Of a stretch of 64,000 nucleotides of DNA, positions 49,465 through 60,529 are shown piece after piece (the stretch's first letter is position 1; each line of letters starts with the position of its first letter). The position numbers and the translations under genes were made by a program. The notes below the pieces were generated by a model that was not told where the DNA came from, did not search any database, and worked only from the letters and a program-made list of their open reading frames with translations. The stretch comes from Microglena sp. YARC. Taxonomy: Eukaryota; Chlorophyta; Chlorophyceae; Chlamydomonadales; Chlamydomonadaceae. The stretch is from assembly GCA_022414725.1 (NCBI GenBank), contig CM039466.1, positions 20,153,554 to 20,217,553 on the forward strand. Reading direction: 5' to 3'.

Positions 49465-49610
49465 TTATTACAGTCCAGGGGTAGCCAAAAAGGCCTTAGG
49501 GACCTGTCCAACCATGATATCAGCTCGGACGACAGAAAAGCACTGATGGCTGAACCCCAAACAATCACTTTACCAACAGGGGTCCTGAGCTCGTACTACA
49601 GTGGTACTTA
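49465..49610 (+). repeat. Dispersed core repeat, long form
   Basis: TACAGTCCAGGGGTAGCC, GGCCTTAGGGACCTGTCC and ACTTTACCAACAGGGGTCC, as at 48,575 and 50,345. 49,611-50,160 holds nothing recognised. Confidence 0.8.
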
Positions 49611-50160
49611 GATTCTGCGGTTTTCGTAGCGCTGGTGAAAGCATGATTACCTAAGGGTTCGACTGTAGGCCCTCCTTCAGGGGCATGGCTGCCGTACTTA
49701 TGTCACTGCCGACTTCCAGGCCGGTAAATATCTAGGATAGGGATTGAGGCCCCATCTTAGTGTTGGGCTAATGCGAGACTGCAAACATAACAATATATGA
49801 CGACTCGTCAGATTTGTGTAGGGGATGGAAGAGGCACACACACATGCAGGGCGAATAAGATATTCAATCATATAATGTCCCCGCTTTTATGCTCCCCGAG
49901 TCCCTGGTTCCGCGGGTATCGCCTAGGGGACTTGGAATTGGAAGACGGTGAGCAGCCCAGAGAAGGTTGAAAAACATGCAGCTATCTATCATTTCATGCA
50001 TGAAGTCCCAACCCCATCCAACCTCAGTGCTGAGGAACTTGCAGAACCATCCCCTGCATCACTCAGTAGGATCAAATCCTGTGTAGTCTGGCCTAACTTG
50101 CCAGTTAAAAGTGAATAGATATGGGAAGGAGAGCGGTAAAACAAAATTAAGAGAACATTG

Positions 50161-50165
50161 TTACA
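50161..50165 (-). terminator. TGTAA polyadenylation signal of RPS29
   Basis: TGTAA on the minus strand about 100 nt after the RPS29 stop codon, the usual algal signal and distance. Confidence 0.6.
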
Positions 50166-50263
50166 GCAAATGAGCGGATTGCCTGTTCATCATGCTGCAC
50201 ACGCACATGGCACGATAAACAACCATTCTCTTGCTGTTTGCTCTGCCAGACTTCATCAAGAAT

Positions 50264-53200
50264 TTACTTGTACTGCGTAGGAAAAAGGAAATGAGTGCCG
50301 AGGTTAGAATACAAGATGGCATGATCATTTAGCTGTGTATTTATGTATGTTACAGTCCAGTAGTGGGCCAGACAGGATTAAGGGACATGCCCAACTATGA
50401 CAGGGAGGGCTAAAAAGAAAACGCGTTAAAACTAAACACCAAACAATTGTTTTACTGAAGGGGGACGTTGTGTTCAAACTACAGTGAAAATTAATTCTAC
50501 AACAGGAGGATGCGAAACACCATAAAAAGTCTGACAGAGTCACTGTTCGGGTTGTGGGAAATTGTAGCGGTTCGAGGAGGGCGTAAGCAGTCGATTCCAA
50601 AAACCAGGTGAAATTCTGTGTACCCTTTTCTAGCCCCCCCCCCCCCCCCCCCCCTCCTGACCCTTATCAACCTTTTCCAGGTATTTCTAACTTTCTCCTG
50701 TGTGAGTTGTTTCACTTCGGACATCGACAGATCGAAGCATCACAGTGAGGCGAGTCCATTGGCACTGTCGCAGTGGTTATGCATCACATATAGGGTGGGG
50801 GTGGGGGGGGTGGGGGTGTGTGTGTGTGGGGGGGGGGGGGGGGGGGGGGTCGCGACGAGGTGGGATGAGGCTAGACAAGAGGTACTGCTTGAGGGGTTCA
50901 CGACAACTCTCAGAGGGCAAGGCTGTTGACTTGCCGCCCAAAGTTGACGCCTATAAAGATATGCAATGTGCTAAGTGGACTATCTCGTCATGGTCTTGAC
51001 TGATTGTCAGCACTCCAATGAGACCACACAACTTGGCTGGCTGGCTAAGGGAAGCTGGAAAGGTGTGCTGTCTCTGGTTCCACACAATATTATGTGGTTT
51101 TAATAATGCAAGGTGAAAGAGGAGATCATTTGCTGTAAGATGAGCAAACTCCATGGGGTTCTGCCCCCCCCCCCCCCACACACACAAACACACTTGCAAA
51201 AATATTTCAACTTTTTCGACCCCATTAGTTTTGTTCTTCCACCCTCCTGTCATCGAGATAATTTAACTCTTCATTCTTAGAACATATATTAATACAGTTT
51301 AGAAAGCGTTCCCATAATTATAAGGTGTCGTGATTCATGACCAGCTTCATGCTGGGGTATTCATCAACAAATTTGGGTTACATTTCTCAAAACATTTTTC
51401 TACACTCCGAGTGTGAAGGACATTGTACAAAATGCATTTCATCTTCTACCAATAGCTGTGATGGGCAGGTGATATCCATCAAAGTTACACTTTCAATTAA
51501 CCAATGGCGGTAAGCCTGGCCTAAGAGTGAAAGCATGAAATGCTACAAACTTATTGAGGATGCAAGGCATTTATTTCAGCATACTAAAAGGAATTCTTGC
51601 AAGCTAATGCTACTGCGCCTAGAGCATTGCTGTATGTAGGTAATTTTACAGTCCAGGGGTAGCCAAATGGGCTACAGGGACTTTCCCAACCTTAATAATA
51701 GGAGAGGCAGTTGTGTGCGATCAGAATACAGGCTGCCATCCCTTTGTGGAGAATCAGGGCTAGAATCAGGTTCAGATTCAGAAGGTACCCATTTTTTAGG
51801 AGAAACTTGGACCAATCTATCACCTCAGCACTGTGCACGCACATACACACACATCTAGCTATCCATGCACTACACCACAGCACTGTGCACGCACATACAC
51901 ACATCTGGCTATACATGCACTACACCACAGCACTGTGCACGCACATACACACACACCTGGCTATTCATGCACTACAAGACAACCACAGACCTCTTCACCT
52001 AAATCCCCCCTTGCCTTAGAGAACTAGGCACCCACATGCAATAACCACGAGTGCACATAAAAGGGCAGCATGCTACTGCCGTATTATCAGTGAATCTTCC
52101 AATACATCCAAACAAACTTAAGACAAGACCCTCCTTAGGCACCAGCATAAACCAACATCCACTCCACTTCACGCCTAAATTTCACTTTCTCTCTCACAGG
52201 ATGGGGAGCTCTCCTATCTCACCAACATCCAGCCTCGTTTGAGGCCATTGTATGGACCTCGACATGACAAAGACCTCACCACCTTACACCCTCCCACTCA
52301 CTTCTAATGGCCTAGCTGTGTTGTCAGCGGTGGCTGTACCATACAACCATCTGGATCAGAGTTAATAGCACAGCCACCTCTTACAACAAACTGCCCCCCA
52401 GACTGGTCGTCTCCCCAGAGCCTTGACAGCAGGGATTTCCTTTTCAGCTACCAGCAGTAGCTACCAGGTAGCCCCTCTGACTGGCTGCTCAGCCAAACCT
52501 CACACAACCAAGAGCACCTCGAAGCTGACACAACCAGCTGTTTAAACCTGCTGCAATCTTGATGCTTAGCCCGTTGAAAACAAAAGCTGTGCTTGACAGC
52601 CCTTCACATGTGGATCTTACCAGCCAGGCCCATTCAGCCTGAGGGTGTCATTGGGCTCAAACTAGCTAGCACATTGGCCCCCCAACCCAACACACCACTA
52701 ATTCTCTAACACTTTGTACTACCCCAGTCTACAAACGACCTTCACATGAGGTAGTTGGATCTGTACCTCTTTCTTTCTGTCTCCAATGAGCTGAACAATG
52801 AATGAACCAAAACTGATCTCCCCCCTCCAACCTGCTGTTTCCATGCCTACAACCCAGTGAAGTGCATCCCTATAACCATAATGCCTTACCTTGATGAATC
52901 CGATGTCAGCGGCTTTCTCACGGAAGCACTGACGGCAGATGTTCAGGCCGTACTTTCGGATGAGACCATGAACGTTGCTGCACACGCGGCTGAGTGAAGG
53001 ATGAAGAGAAGAAGGTACGGTTAGAAAGGAAAATGCTGCGGCACTAGGCGAGAGTGTCAGGTTCAACAGATTATTAAGAGCAGAAGCTCGTCCAGAGGAG
53101 TTCGGAGGGTGATGTTGAGTGGAAAGTTAGTCCGTCGGGGCGCCAGACTTCTTGAAACGCTTGCTGCTAACAATAAGTAGCTCGAATCAATTCAGCAGCA

Positions 53201-53285
53201 AAACGAAAAATAGGGGGCTTTACCAGTGGCGACTGCCCTGGCCGTAGTTCTTGGGGTGGCTGTTCCAGACGGTATCGTGACCCAT
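50264..53285 (-). CDS. RPS29: Small ribosomal subunit protein eS29/uS14 (three exons)
   Basis: A zinc-finger protein of the 40S subunit head. Exons 53,224-53,285 (start ATG), 52,890-52,989 and 50,264-50,272 give exactly 56 residues, the family length. The protein starts [20 protein letters not shown], then [17 protein letters not shown] and [16 protein letters not shown], ending YK. The CRVC and CRQC pairs are the zinc ligands. The last coding exon has three codons (Tyr, Lys, stop) behind a strong pyrimidine tract and CGCAG, across a 2.6-kb intron. Junction phases 2 and 0 fit. The terminal Tyr-Lys in place of the plant Tyr-Arg is conservative. Confidence 0.93.
50345..50490 (+). repeat. Dispersed core repeat overlapping the RPS29 last intron boundary region
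   Basis: ACAGTCCAGTAGTGGGCCAG, GGACATGCCCAACTATGACA and ATTGTTTTACTGAAGGGGG. It lies within intron 2, 70 bp from the terminal exon. Confidence 0.8.
50630..50852. repeat. C run and GT/G-rich tracts in RPS29 intron 2
   Basis: C run at 50,634-50,654 and GGGGTGGGGGTGTG to G run at 50,797-50,849. The remainder of 50,853-51,630 is unique with no recognised feature. Confidence 0.85.
51640..51975. repeat. Dispersed core repeat and 51-bp tandem array in RPS29 intron 2
   Basis: Core copy at 51,640-51,700 (TTACAGTCCAGGGGTAGCCA). Then three units with CAGCACTGTGCACGCACATA and CTATCCATGCACTACA at 51,826-51,975. Confidence 0.85.
52440..52560. mobile_element. Long-TIR element (family 4), partial copy
   Basis: TTCCTTTTCAGCTACCAGCA and AGCACCTCGAAGCTGAC match 44,723-44,920 in reverse order on the other strand. 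Confidence 0.6.
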
Positions 53286-53697
53286 GTTGGCGATGTGCAG
53301 TAGAAAGCAGCAACCAGGGCAGAATTCGCAGAGAAAGATTCTAGGAAGCCTGGCAAGTTAAATCGGCTGCCACTCGCAGGCGCACTACAGTTGACAGATG
53401 TACAGTCCTTGGGGTCGTTTCCACCCAGCTGGGGCTGGGATCGTTTCTAATATGTTTCTGGGGAACGATTCGCGATCCCCGTGTCACAAACTATAAGATG
53501 GGACTCGTACCCAAGACGTCTCTGAGCCTCAACAGCCCTCCACTCCGCTCTTCATAAGCTAGCACTGCTCTGATTATTGATTGATCGCTTCCTAAAGCCA
53601 CGCCTCCAGGCGTTCATTCTATTATATTATTGATTGGATAATAGTTTGCATTAGCTATCTTCCCTCAGGGTGGTCACGATTTGCAGGCGGAGGGAGC
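53286..53697. promoter_or_regulatory. Probable promoter region of RPS29, perhaps bidirectional
   Basis: A 412-bp unique stretch between the RPS29 start and a plus-strand ATG. 53,585-53,625 contains a SINE-tail remnant (CCACGCCTCCAGGCGTTCATT-like). No TATA element was identified with confidence. Confidence 0.4.
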
Positions 53698-53768
53698 ATG
53701 GGCAGTATCAGCACTACTAAGCCACGCTCCGAAGAACAGAGCGCAATCATCAGGGATGGATTTCGTTA
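53698..53768 (+). CDS. Possible first exon of a gene divergent from RPS29
   Basis: ATG opens MGSISTTKPRSEEQSAIIRD then GFR, ending at a strong donor GTAAGAG in phase 2. A 14-nt candidate exon follows in matching phase. Composition is protein-like and the position is that of a divergent neighbour. No family is recognised and no further exon was found before the retrotransposon. Confidence 0.4.
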
Positions 53769-53905
53769 GTAAGAGCAGTTATCGAGCCTCTTCAGGCCTT
53801 CTCTCTTCGGTTGCCTCGATCGCCTCATCTGGTGACCTCTCCATCCTGTTAGTGTCCCCTTAGTCCTAGACCCATTCCCACTATCTGCCCTCCTCTATTC
53901 CACAG

Positions 53906-53919
53906 TTGGTTTGAAGGAG
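53906..53919 (+). CDS. Possible 14-nt microexon
   Basis: TTGGTTTGAAGGAG between CTCTATTCCACAG and GTGAGCAG. It continues the previous frame as YWFEG. Plausible by splice signals and phase only. Confidence 0.3.
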
Positions 53920-54179
53920 GTGAGCAGCATCTAGGGATGGTCTGAGAAGTAAGAGCAATAATAGTAAGTGTGCATCACCCACAACCCCTCTTCCCTTTCT
54001 CTCATTTTGTGCCCTTCCCTCAAACCCATGCGGATGTCAATTATTCTCCCTCTTCTCCCCTTCATTCTGGTGCTCAAGTCCCTTCCTGCCCACTGCCCCC
54101 CTCCTTGCCTTAATTTGCCCGACCTTCCATACCTGCTCCTTGAGCAGCACCTCTTCAAATTTTTGTCTGCTTGCCTGCT

Positions 54180-54600
54180 TGCCTGCTTGCTCACACTGAC
54201 TCTGGTTTGTCCCTCGCTAGCTCACACTGATTCCTGTCCAGGTTTGATTGACACAAATGTGCCTGCATGTGAACAAGCACATTCCAGAGGGTTGAGTGCA
54301 CACTTTCACTGGGATGTGCGTGTGGACACGCACATTTTTGGCAGATGTTGTCAGTTTTTGACTGAGATGTGCGTGCTTTTCCTGGTTTTCACAGATTCAC
54401 ATGCACATTTTGACAGCGATGTGTGTGGTAACACACACATTTTGGGGGAGCATGTGCGTGTGCTGCGTAAACTCTCAGAGGGCTTTGAACAACCCTGCTC
54501 CTGTCCCTCTGCTTGTTTACACTGACTCTGGTTGCCTGCCTGCCTGCCTGCCTGCCTGCCTGCTCACACTGACTCTGGTTCCTTCACTTCACCTGACTCT
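54180..54600. repeat. CACACTGACTCTGGTT units and dispersed repeat
   Basis: 54,290-54,495 is the second copy of the repeat at 18,843-19,140 (GATGTGCGTG, TTTTCCTGGTTT, GGGCTTTGAACAACCC). It is bordered by TGCCTGCCTGCT and CACTGACTCTGGTT repeats. Confidence 0.75.
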
Positions 54601-54635
54601 GGTTCCTTCACTTCAACCACCCCGTTTTGACGAAA

Positions 54636-54771
54636 GGTTCAACGGTTTAGCTCGTTAAACCGACTAAGGTGCTGGATTCAACCCTCTACCGGTGCGCTTT
54701 AGTGTCAGCGGTCGCCGTCAACCGCCATTGCTCCCTTAATACCACGCCCCACCAGGCGTTCTCATTACTTT
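54636..54771 (+). mobile_element. SINE-like element with another head
   Basis: Head TTTAGCTCGTTAAACCGAC and GGATTCAACCC, tail CGTCAACCGCCAT and CCACGCCCCACCAGGCGTT. The middle of the usual tail is deleted. Confidence 0.65.
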
Positions 54772-54880
54772 TTGTATCACTTTGCCCCTACTGCTATCTA
54801 TTCATCATGGCATGGGGTGACCCCTCATTCTGACGATGATGACTTGTCTGTAACCTCCTCCTCTGCTCCCTTCCCACAGA

Positions 54881-55015
54881 GGGGGGAAGCTAGCCCGGGG
54901 TTTGCCAGCCCGGGGGTAACCGGTTACCCCCAAACCCTAAACCCCCTAAACCCTACAACATGAACCCCCTAAAACCTCACCCCCGGGCTGGCTAACCCCA
55001 AGCTAGCTTCCCCCT
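54881..55015. repeat. Inverted repeat enclosing telomere-like CCCTAAA units
   Basis: Arms of about 37 bp (54,881-54,917 and 54,978-55,014) pair as GGGGGAAGCTAGC... and GCTAGCTTCCCCC. The loop has CCCCAAACCCTAAACCCCCT. Confidence 0.85.
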
Positions 55016-55287
55016 ACCCCCTCCCATTTGGTCTATTCCTTCCTCTGCACCTTTCAAGTCACATGTTGACATGTGCTGTCCTCCGACCTCCCACAACCAA
55101 GTACCTCATGTGCATAGTGGACAACCGCACCTTGCACACCGCACACCCACCCTTGTCCTCCTGTCCGCTGTCCCTCCAAATATATGAACAGAATTTCACC
55201 TTATCGTTGTCTACCGTGCTTTCCATATAACACTCGTAGGATGCTGTGTCCCTGCTCCTCCTTTCTAACTGAAAGCCTTAGTATGTT

Positions 55288-55293
<6 letters not shown>

Positions 55294-55322
<29 letters not shown>

Positions 55323-55376
55323 AACGGTGTCACACAATTTTATTGCGGTCTAGCCACACAGTAATCAAAAACACCA
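55294..55376. repeat. (CT)n and presumed retrotransposon 3' end
   Basis: (CT)n then AACGGTGTCACACAATTTTA and CACACAGTAATCAAAAACAC. The same 60 bp recurs at 57,965-58,022 after another (CT)n. Confidence 0.7.
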
Positions 55377-55398
55377 AAAATATAATTAGGAATAAGTC

Positions 55399-55629
55399 CA
55401 GGGATTTTTATTTCCGCGATGTATATAGCGATCGCTAGTTTTGACCCCCTTTTAACAAAAAAACATCGGTACGAAAAGCACCAAAACGAAAGTTTTTTAT
55501 ATTTTCGCCCTCAATTGCCCTGAAAAGGTACGAAAAGCTACAGAAAGCACTGAAACGCTGCCCTTGAAGGAGCCCTGAAACCATAAAGCTAGAAGAAACC
55601 CACTTGCAGATTTGAAAAAGTAATCACTG
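55399..55629 (+). mobile_element. hAT-type MITE, family 2
   Basis: CAGGGATTTTTATTTCC to GTAATCACTG with AGCGATCGCTAG. Perfect 8-bp target duplication AATAAGTC at 55,391-55,398 and 55,630-55,637. Confidence 0.95.
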
Positions 55630-55970
55630 AATAAGTCATCTAGTCAACCCTATTATTGAGAAAGTAAGGGGGTCCTTCCGTAACACAACAACTCATTCCA
55701 TCTCAAAATATTGAAACAAATTCCAAAGGCACAGTTCTAGCCCAGAAAAGAATATAAATATCTAAGCGTACAAAAACCAATCTAGGCAAATTAAGCCATA
55801 AGGTGCTAGTTTCTATAACTGTCATTATATTTGTCTATGGCTAAGGCGTCTTTGATGTCTACCCTCCAGCTGGTCCTGTCTTGGGCCGGTAGGTACCAAT
55901 TCGGAGACATGTTGGTGGCTTGGAGATCATCCCGAAGGGTGTGAATGATGGTCTGTCCTCCTTGCCTTGG

Positions 55971-57083
55971 TTAACCCTCAGCAAGGGGTGTGTGCGTGGT
56001 GAAGAGCATTTGCTTCATGATGCGAGAGTCAGGTCGCCTGGCTATGTGTCCTAGTAACCTCAGTCTATTTTCTCTAATGATGCTGGGAATATCCCTGTGA
56101 TTGCATCTTTGTCTAATGTCCTCATTTCTAACTCTGTCTGCTCTGCTAATGTTCAACGACATGCGTTGACACTCATGGAGTGCCGCGTCGAGTCGTTGAA
56201 TCAGGGGTTCTGAGAGAGCCCATGTCTCGCTCCCGTACAGGAGGGTGGATGGTAAAATAGCTTTGAACACCAGATTCTTGATTTTCATGGTTATGCTGTG
56301 GTTTTTCCATAGCTTAATCAGAGAAGTGCAAGCCTCCCTTGTCCTAGCCATCCTGCGTTTGACCTCCTCTTGTAGGTCCCCATCTGGTGTGAACAGGTTA
56401 CCTAGGTACATGAATGAGGCAACAAAATCAATGCTGCCCCCATTCAGTGCTATGGGAGTGGGGTGAGAGGGGGAGCTAGACAGAGAGTGGAAGTGCATAG
56501 CCTTTGTCTTCTTGTAGTTGATGGACATACCCCAAGTTCCTGAGGTGGTCTCAAGACTCTTTAAGAGGGAGGTGAGGCCATCTTTGGAGTAGGACAAGAG
56601 GACTAGGTCATCAGCATACAGGAGGAAGGTGATGTAATGGGTCGTAGCTTGGGGGTGAGATCTAGGGTTGGCTGGAGTGTTGAGCAGTCCATTCATGTCT
56701 GAGGCTATTGGGAATCCAAGCTGGACATCCTCAAGTAAGAAACTACTTCTAACCAGGTGATCCATGAACAGGTTGAAGAAGAGGGAGGAGAGGGCACATC
56801 CTTGCCTCACTCCTGTTTTCATCTCAAACTTTCTGGATCTGTAACCCTGGACAAGGACCTCTCCTGAGCATCCATTGTACATCTCTTTAACTAAGCTAAC
56901 TAGGTGGGGATCTACCCCTCTGGCAGCCATCAGCGTCCACTTTGCCTCCATGTTGACGCTGTCGAAAGCCTTGTGGTAGTCCACAAAAGCTGCAAAGAGC
57001 GGGGCCCGCCCTGCCTTGGATTGTTCACAGATGCGCCTCATGGTGAAGAAAACTACTTGTTCGAAACCCACATTGCGCCTCAT
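55971..57083 (-). pseudogene. Reverse transcriptase palm and thumb of the LINE
   Basis: The longest surviving frame of the element, 370 codons, with the YADD box intact. It lacks its own start. The apparent initial Met is internal to the RT domain, and the frame upstream (57,025-57,387) holds the preceding motifs. Confidence 0.85.
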
Positions 57084-57387
57084 GCAAAGTTGGCTCGATG
57101 GTGGGCTTGAGTCTGTCGATTAGCACATTCGTGTAGACCTTGCTACATACCGACAGCAAGCTGATACCCCTATAGTTGTCTGGCAGGAGCTTGTCTTCCT
57201 TCCCCTTGTAGATATACGTCAGGGTGGCTTCCTTCCATGACTGGGGGTAGCGACATGATGCCCATGTCACTGATATGACCCTGTGTAGCCGTGAGGCGAC
57301 TGCGTGGCCACCCAGCTTCAGCATCTGTGCAGTGACTGCACAGTTTCCTGGTGCTGCGTTCTTCAGCTTATGAATAGCCTTCATCAC
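57025..57387 (-). pseudogene. Reverse transcriptase fingers region of the LINE
   Basis: Reads KAIHKLKNAAPG, TYIYKGKEDKLLPDNYRGIS and LHEAQCGFR. It runs out of frame about 20 codons into the overlap with the next segment. Confidence 0.85.
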
Positions 57388-57889
57388 CTGCTCTATTGTC
57401 AGTGCGCTGGCGCCTGTGGGCGGGGGGATATCTCCTGGTGCACAGGGCTGGGGCGCTTTGGCCTGCTCCTCTTCCTCTCTCCTGTGAGCTGCCTCTAGTA
57501 TGCAGATCCTCTGCCTGGTCTGGGGGGTAGGGCTTGTCCCATGGGGGATGTCTGGTTGAGGTTGCGGGAGGGGGGGGGGGGGGGGGGGGGTCTGACCAGG
57601 GTCTCTTGGGCGACGGTGGACTCCACATTCAGCGTGCGCTCGCTGTGGGTGGCTAGGGCATTCGCTATTGTTTGAGGGTCTGATGTTGGGTCACCTGTGG
57701 GTGACTCAATGGAGGCGATGGGTGCAGCCTGGGTGCGTCCTGTGAGAACGTTGATCTTGTTGAACACCACCCTGGTGCGTCGGTCTTCATTCGCCTCTTT
57801 TAAGCAGCGAGCTTCTGACTCCTGGAAGGCTGCGAGGTCTGCTGTGGCTGACCGTCGACACTCTCTGCAGCTCTGAAGGCAGCGTCCGC

Positions 57890-57892
<3 letters not shown>

Positions 57893-57945
<53 letters not shown>

Positions 57946-58022
57946 ACACACACACACTCTCTCTGGTGAACGGTGTTACACAATTTAATTGCGGTCCAGC
58001 CACACAGCAATCAAAAACACAA
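57893..58022. repeat. (CT)n and second copy of the retrotransposon 3' end
   Basis: About 25 CT units, then AACGGTGTTACACAATTTAA and CACACAGCAATCAAAAACAC. In minus orientation this is a LINE tail ending in (GA)n directly before the truncated LINE above. Confidence 0.75.
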
Positions 58023-58164
58023 TTCTTAGTGCCATTTCCATTCATGAAGGTCCTGAATAAAAAAAATAAAAAATGCGACAGTCCTTAGCAACAAAATGCA
58101 AGTGATATACGACGAGGCCTCTCTCTGTGCTCCATTCGTTGAGTTGGTTAGGGCGGTGTGTGTT

Positions 58165-58180
58165 GCGTGAAGGGGGGGGG

Positions 58181-58232
<52 letters not shown>
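58165..58232. repeat. G run and (GA)n
   Basis: A homopolymer and about 22 GA units. 58,233-58,640 is otherwise unique except a C run and (CCA)n at 58,527-58,575. Confidence 0.95.
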
Positions 58233-58649
58233 CTGCACACCCCCTGGACAATTTGTGGTGGATCTATCCAAAATATCATGGATGGACTGGTATGAAGTGG
58301 AGGAACACCCCAGTTCCACTCCCATGTCATTCTGAGGGATCGGAAAAGTTCCTGAAAATAACCTTTTGTTGTTGTAAATACTAGTGTTTGCCCTACCCCT
58401 CCCCCCCAACATTGGAGGCCCATTACATATTCTACAGGGCAAAATCGAAAATAAAAACAGACTCTGGAAGCGCTCAATGAGCTCTGCACAACAGGATCAT
58501 GCTTTTGTTTGTGTGTTTATAAATTCCCCCCCCCCCACCCACCACCACCACCACCACCACCACCACACACACACACATCCCCTTGCATCGGTATACGGTA
58601 TTACTTAATACATTGAATTATATAGATACTTCAATCCTGCAAAAGACCG

Positions 58650-58980
58650 AGGATTCATGCAAATGATGAAATGAGCTATGAAACCAAGTTCAAGTTCAAG
58701 ACCATGCAAATGATCAAATGAGCTATGTAACCAAGTTCAAGTTCAAGACCATGCAAATGATCAAATGAGCTATGTAACCAAGTTCAAGTTCAAGACCATG
58801 CAAATGATCAAATGAGTTATGTAACCAAGTTCAAGTTCAACACCATGCAAATGATCATGCATGATCACCCTCTAGCTAAAAATAAAAATAAAATAAATGA
58901 TCATGCATGATCACCCTCTAGCTAAAAATTTAAATAAAATAAATACAAATAAATGATCATGAACCTTCTAGCTAACAAAT
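58650..58980. repeat. 48-bp array (4 units) and ATAAATGATCATGCATGATC array
   Basis: Units ACCATGCAAATGATCAAATG plus AGCTATGTAACCAAGTTCAA; then three units of TGATCATGCATGATCACCCT. Confidence 0.9.
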
Positions 58981-59392
58981 GAAAATTGGAAATTAGTACG
59001 AGCTGCCACAGGCTGTGAGATTGAATGAACCCTCCCATTTGCATGTACCGTACATACTGGAGATTCTACATGCATGCTGCATCCAGTGGAGAATGGCTCC
59101 CTTGTTGGGTTTATTTGGTTTCGCTAGATGTCCAGAAGGCACCCGGACTGCATGGTTTAACACCTCATCCTCAACAACCATCGGATCACAACACCTACAC
59201 ACTCTACAGGAGCTCGAAAAAAACACAGAAAACTATCCTTGTTCGCAAATAAGACAAAGACCAGTCTAGGTGATGCCTGAGTGGAGGCAGTGGCACCCGA
59301 TGCTACTGTTTCTTTTTTGAGCTACTCATGGCAGCTTCCCACTAGCTCCGATACTTAGCCACTGGGTCAATGTGAAATCCAATGCTTCCATC
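58981..59392. other. Unique stretch, no gene recognised
   Basis: Short open frames on both strands around 58,993-59,269 show no recognised motif. Confidence 0.5.
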
Positions 59393-59570
59393 CAGGGTAC
59401 TACATTTTGTCAAATTGGTCAGCGCTTGAAGCGCACAAACGTCAAATTGGTCAGCGCTTTTTAGTGCAAAAAGCGCAAAAACTGCGCGCTGCACCCACAG
59501 GGGGTTGAAAAAACTGCGCGAAACTCGCATTGAGGCTCACACAGTCTCTCACGCGCTTTGTAGTACCCTG
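59393..59570 (-). mobile_element. hAT-type MITE, family 1
   Basis: The best-preserved copy: CAGGGTACTAC to GTAGTACCCTG, perfect inverted ends. Target duplication CTTCCATC at 59,385-59,392 and 59,571-59,578. Confidence 0.95.
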
Positions 59571-59699
59571 CTTCCATCTGCAACAGAAAACTTGCCACTT
59601 CCGCTTTCAACCGCACACATTAGCTTCAGGTTTGGCCCAAGGACAGGGAAAGGGAGCTACCTGGAAGCTATTACACATAGCCCACAAAAGAAACAGTGC

Positions 59700-60145
59700 C
59701 CGACACTTGTTTAAGAGGGTGCAGGTAGCTGTAGTGGAAAGCTTGTCTGTCTTGGTGGGGGCACCCGCCCCTCTAAGGGGGGGGGGAGGGGGGGCTCAGC
59801 CCAAAAGGGTCTCAACTCAACTCAACTCAACTCAACAAATAGTGCATCCCCCATACGCACAGCACTGATTTGAGCTCACAAGCTCTACAGGAATCAGACC
59901 CTGCTTCTCAATTTAAGAGGGTGCAGGTAGCTGTGGTGGCATGCTTGTCTGTCTTGGTGGGGGCACCCACCCCCCTCAAAGTGTGTGTGTGTGGGGGAGC
60001 TCAGCCCAAAAGGGCCTCAACTCAACTCAACTCAACAAATAGTGCACCCCTCCATCCGCACAGCTCTGATTTGAGCTCACAAGTTCAACAGGAATCAGCT
60101 TCTTAATTTTGAGAAGATGATACACGATTGCAACCATGGATGACC

Positions 60146-60176
<31 letters not shown>

Positions 60177-60310
60177 AGCTCAGCCCCAAAGGGGCTCAAC
60201 AAATAGTGCACCCCCCATCCGCACAGCACTGATTTGTGCTCACAAGCTCTACAGGAATTAGTCCCTGCTTCTTAATTTGGAGAAGACGATCTACGACAGC
60301 AACCATGGAT
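59700..60310. repeat. About 200-bp tandem array, 3 units
   Basis: Units contain AGAGGGTGCAGGTAGCTGT, a G run, CTCAGCCCAAAAGGG, (CTCAA)n and AACAAATAGTGCA. Confidence 0.9.
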
Positions 60311-60340
60311 GGCCTGCAGGGAGGAAGGAAGGAAGGAAAG

Positions 60341-60529
60341 GTAATGATAACGCCTGGTGGGACGTGGTGTTAAGGGAGCCCGTCGTACGCGGGTGGGGAG
60401 CGGCCTCCTACCTCAAATGGACAAGCTACCATCGCGGTTGACAACGACCTGCAACGCCAAGAGCGACCGAAGGGGGAGTCGATCCCCTGACTCTTCATCC
60501 TCAAGCGATCTGGTCTACCAGAAAAGGAT
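60341..60529 (-). mobile_element. tRNA-derived SINE, 5'-truncated at the A box
   Basis: Tail and B-box region intact, head cut after TGGTAGACCAGA. Flanking duplication GGAAGGAAGGAAAG at 60,327-60,340 and 60,530-60,543. Confidence 0.85.

Larger units (their letters stand above)
55640..57930 (-). mobile_element. Non-LTR retrotransposon (LINE), 5'-truncated and frameshifted
   Basis: The minus strand encodes the reverse transcriptase region of a LINE. It reads through a linker (FNKINVLTG), the fingers (DNYRGISLLSVCSK), HEAQCGFR, the palm (AFVDYHKAFDSV), GVRQGCALSS, the catalytic YADDLVLLS (about 56,605) and the thumb (LYGSETWAL; RLLGHIARR). The frame is lost in a G run near 57,570-57,590, again near 57,065, and near 55,970 by a stop before a C-terminal PAQDRTSWR segment. 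No endonuclease domain is present. Clade cannot be fixed by eye. Confidence 0.9.

Noticed and set aside
52695..52712. Alternative RPS29 third exon (acceptor GGGGTAG then YKVLEN)
   Set aside because: It gives an atypical longer tail and a weak acceptor. The exon at 50,264-50,272 gives the exact family length with a strong pyrimidine tract.
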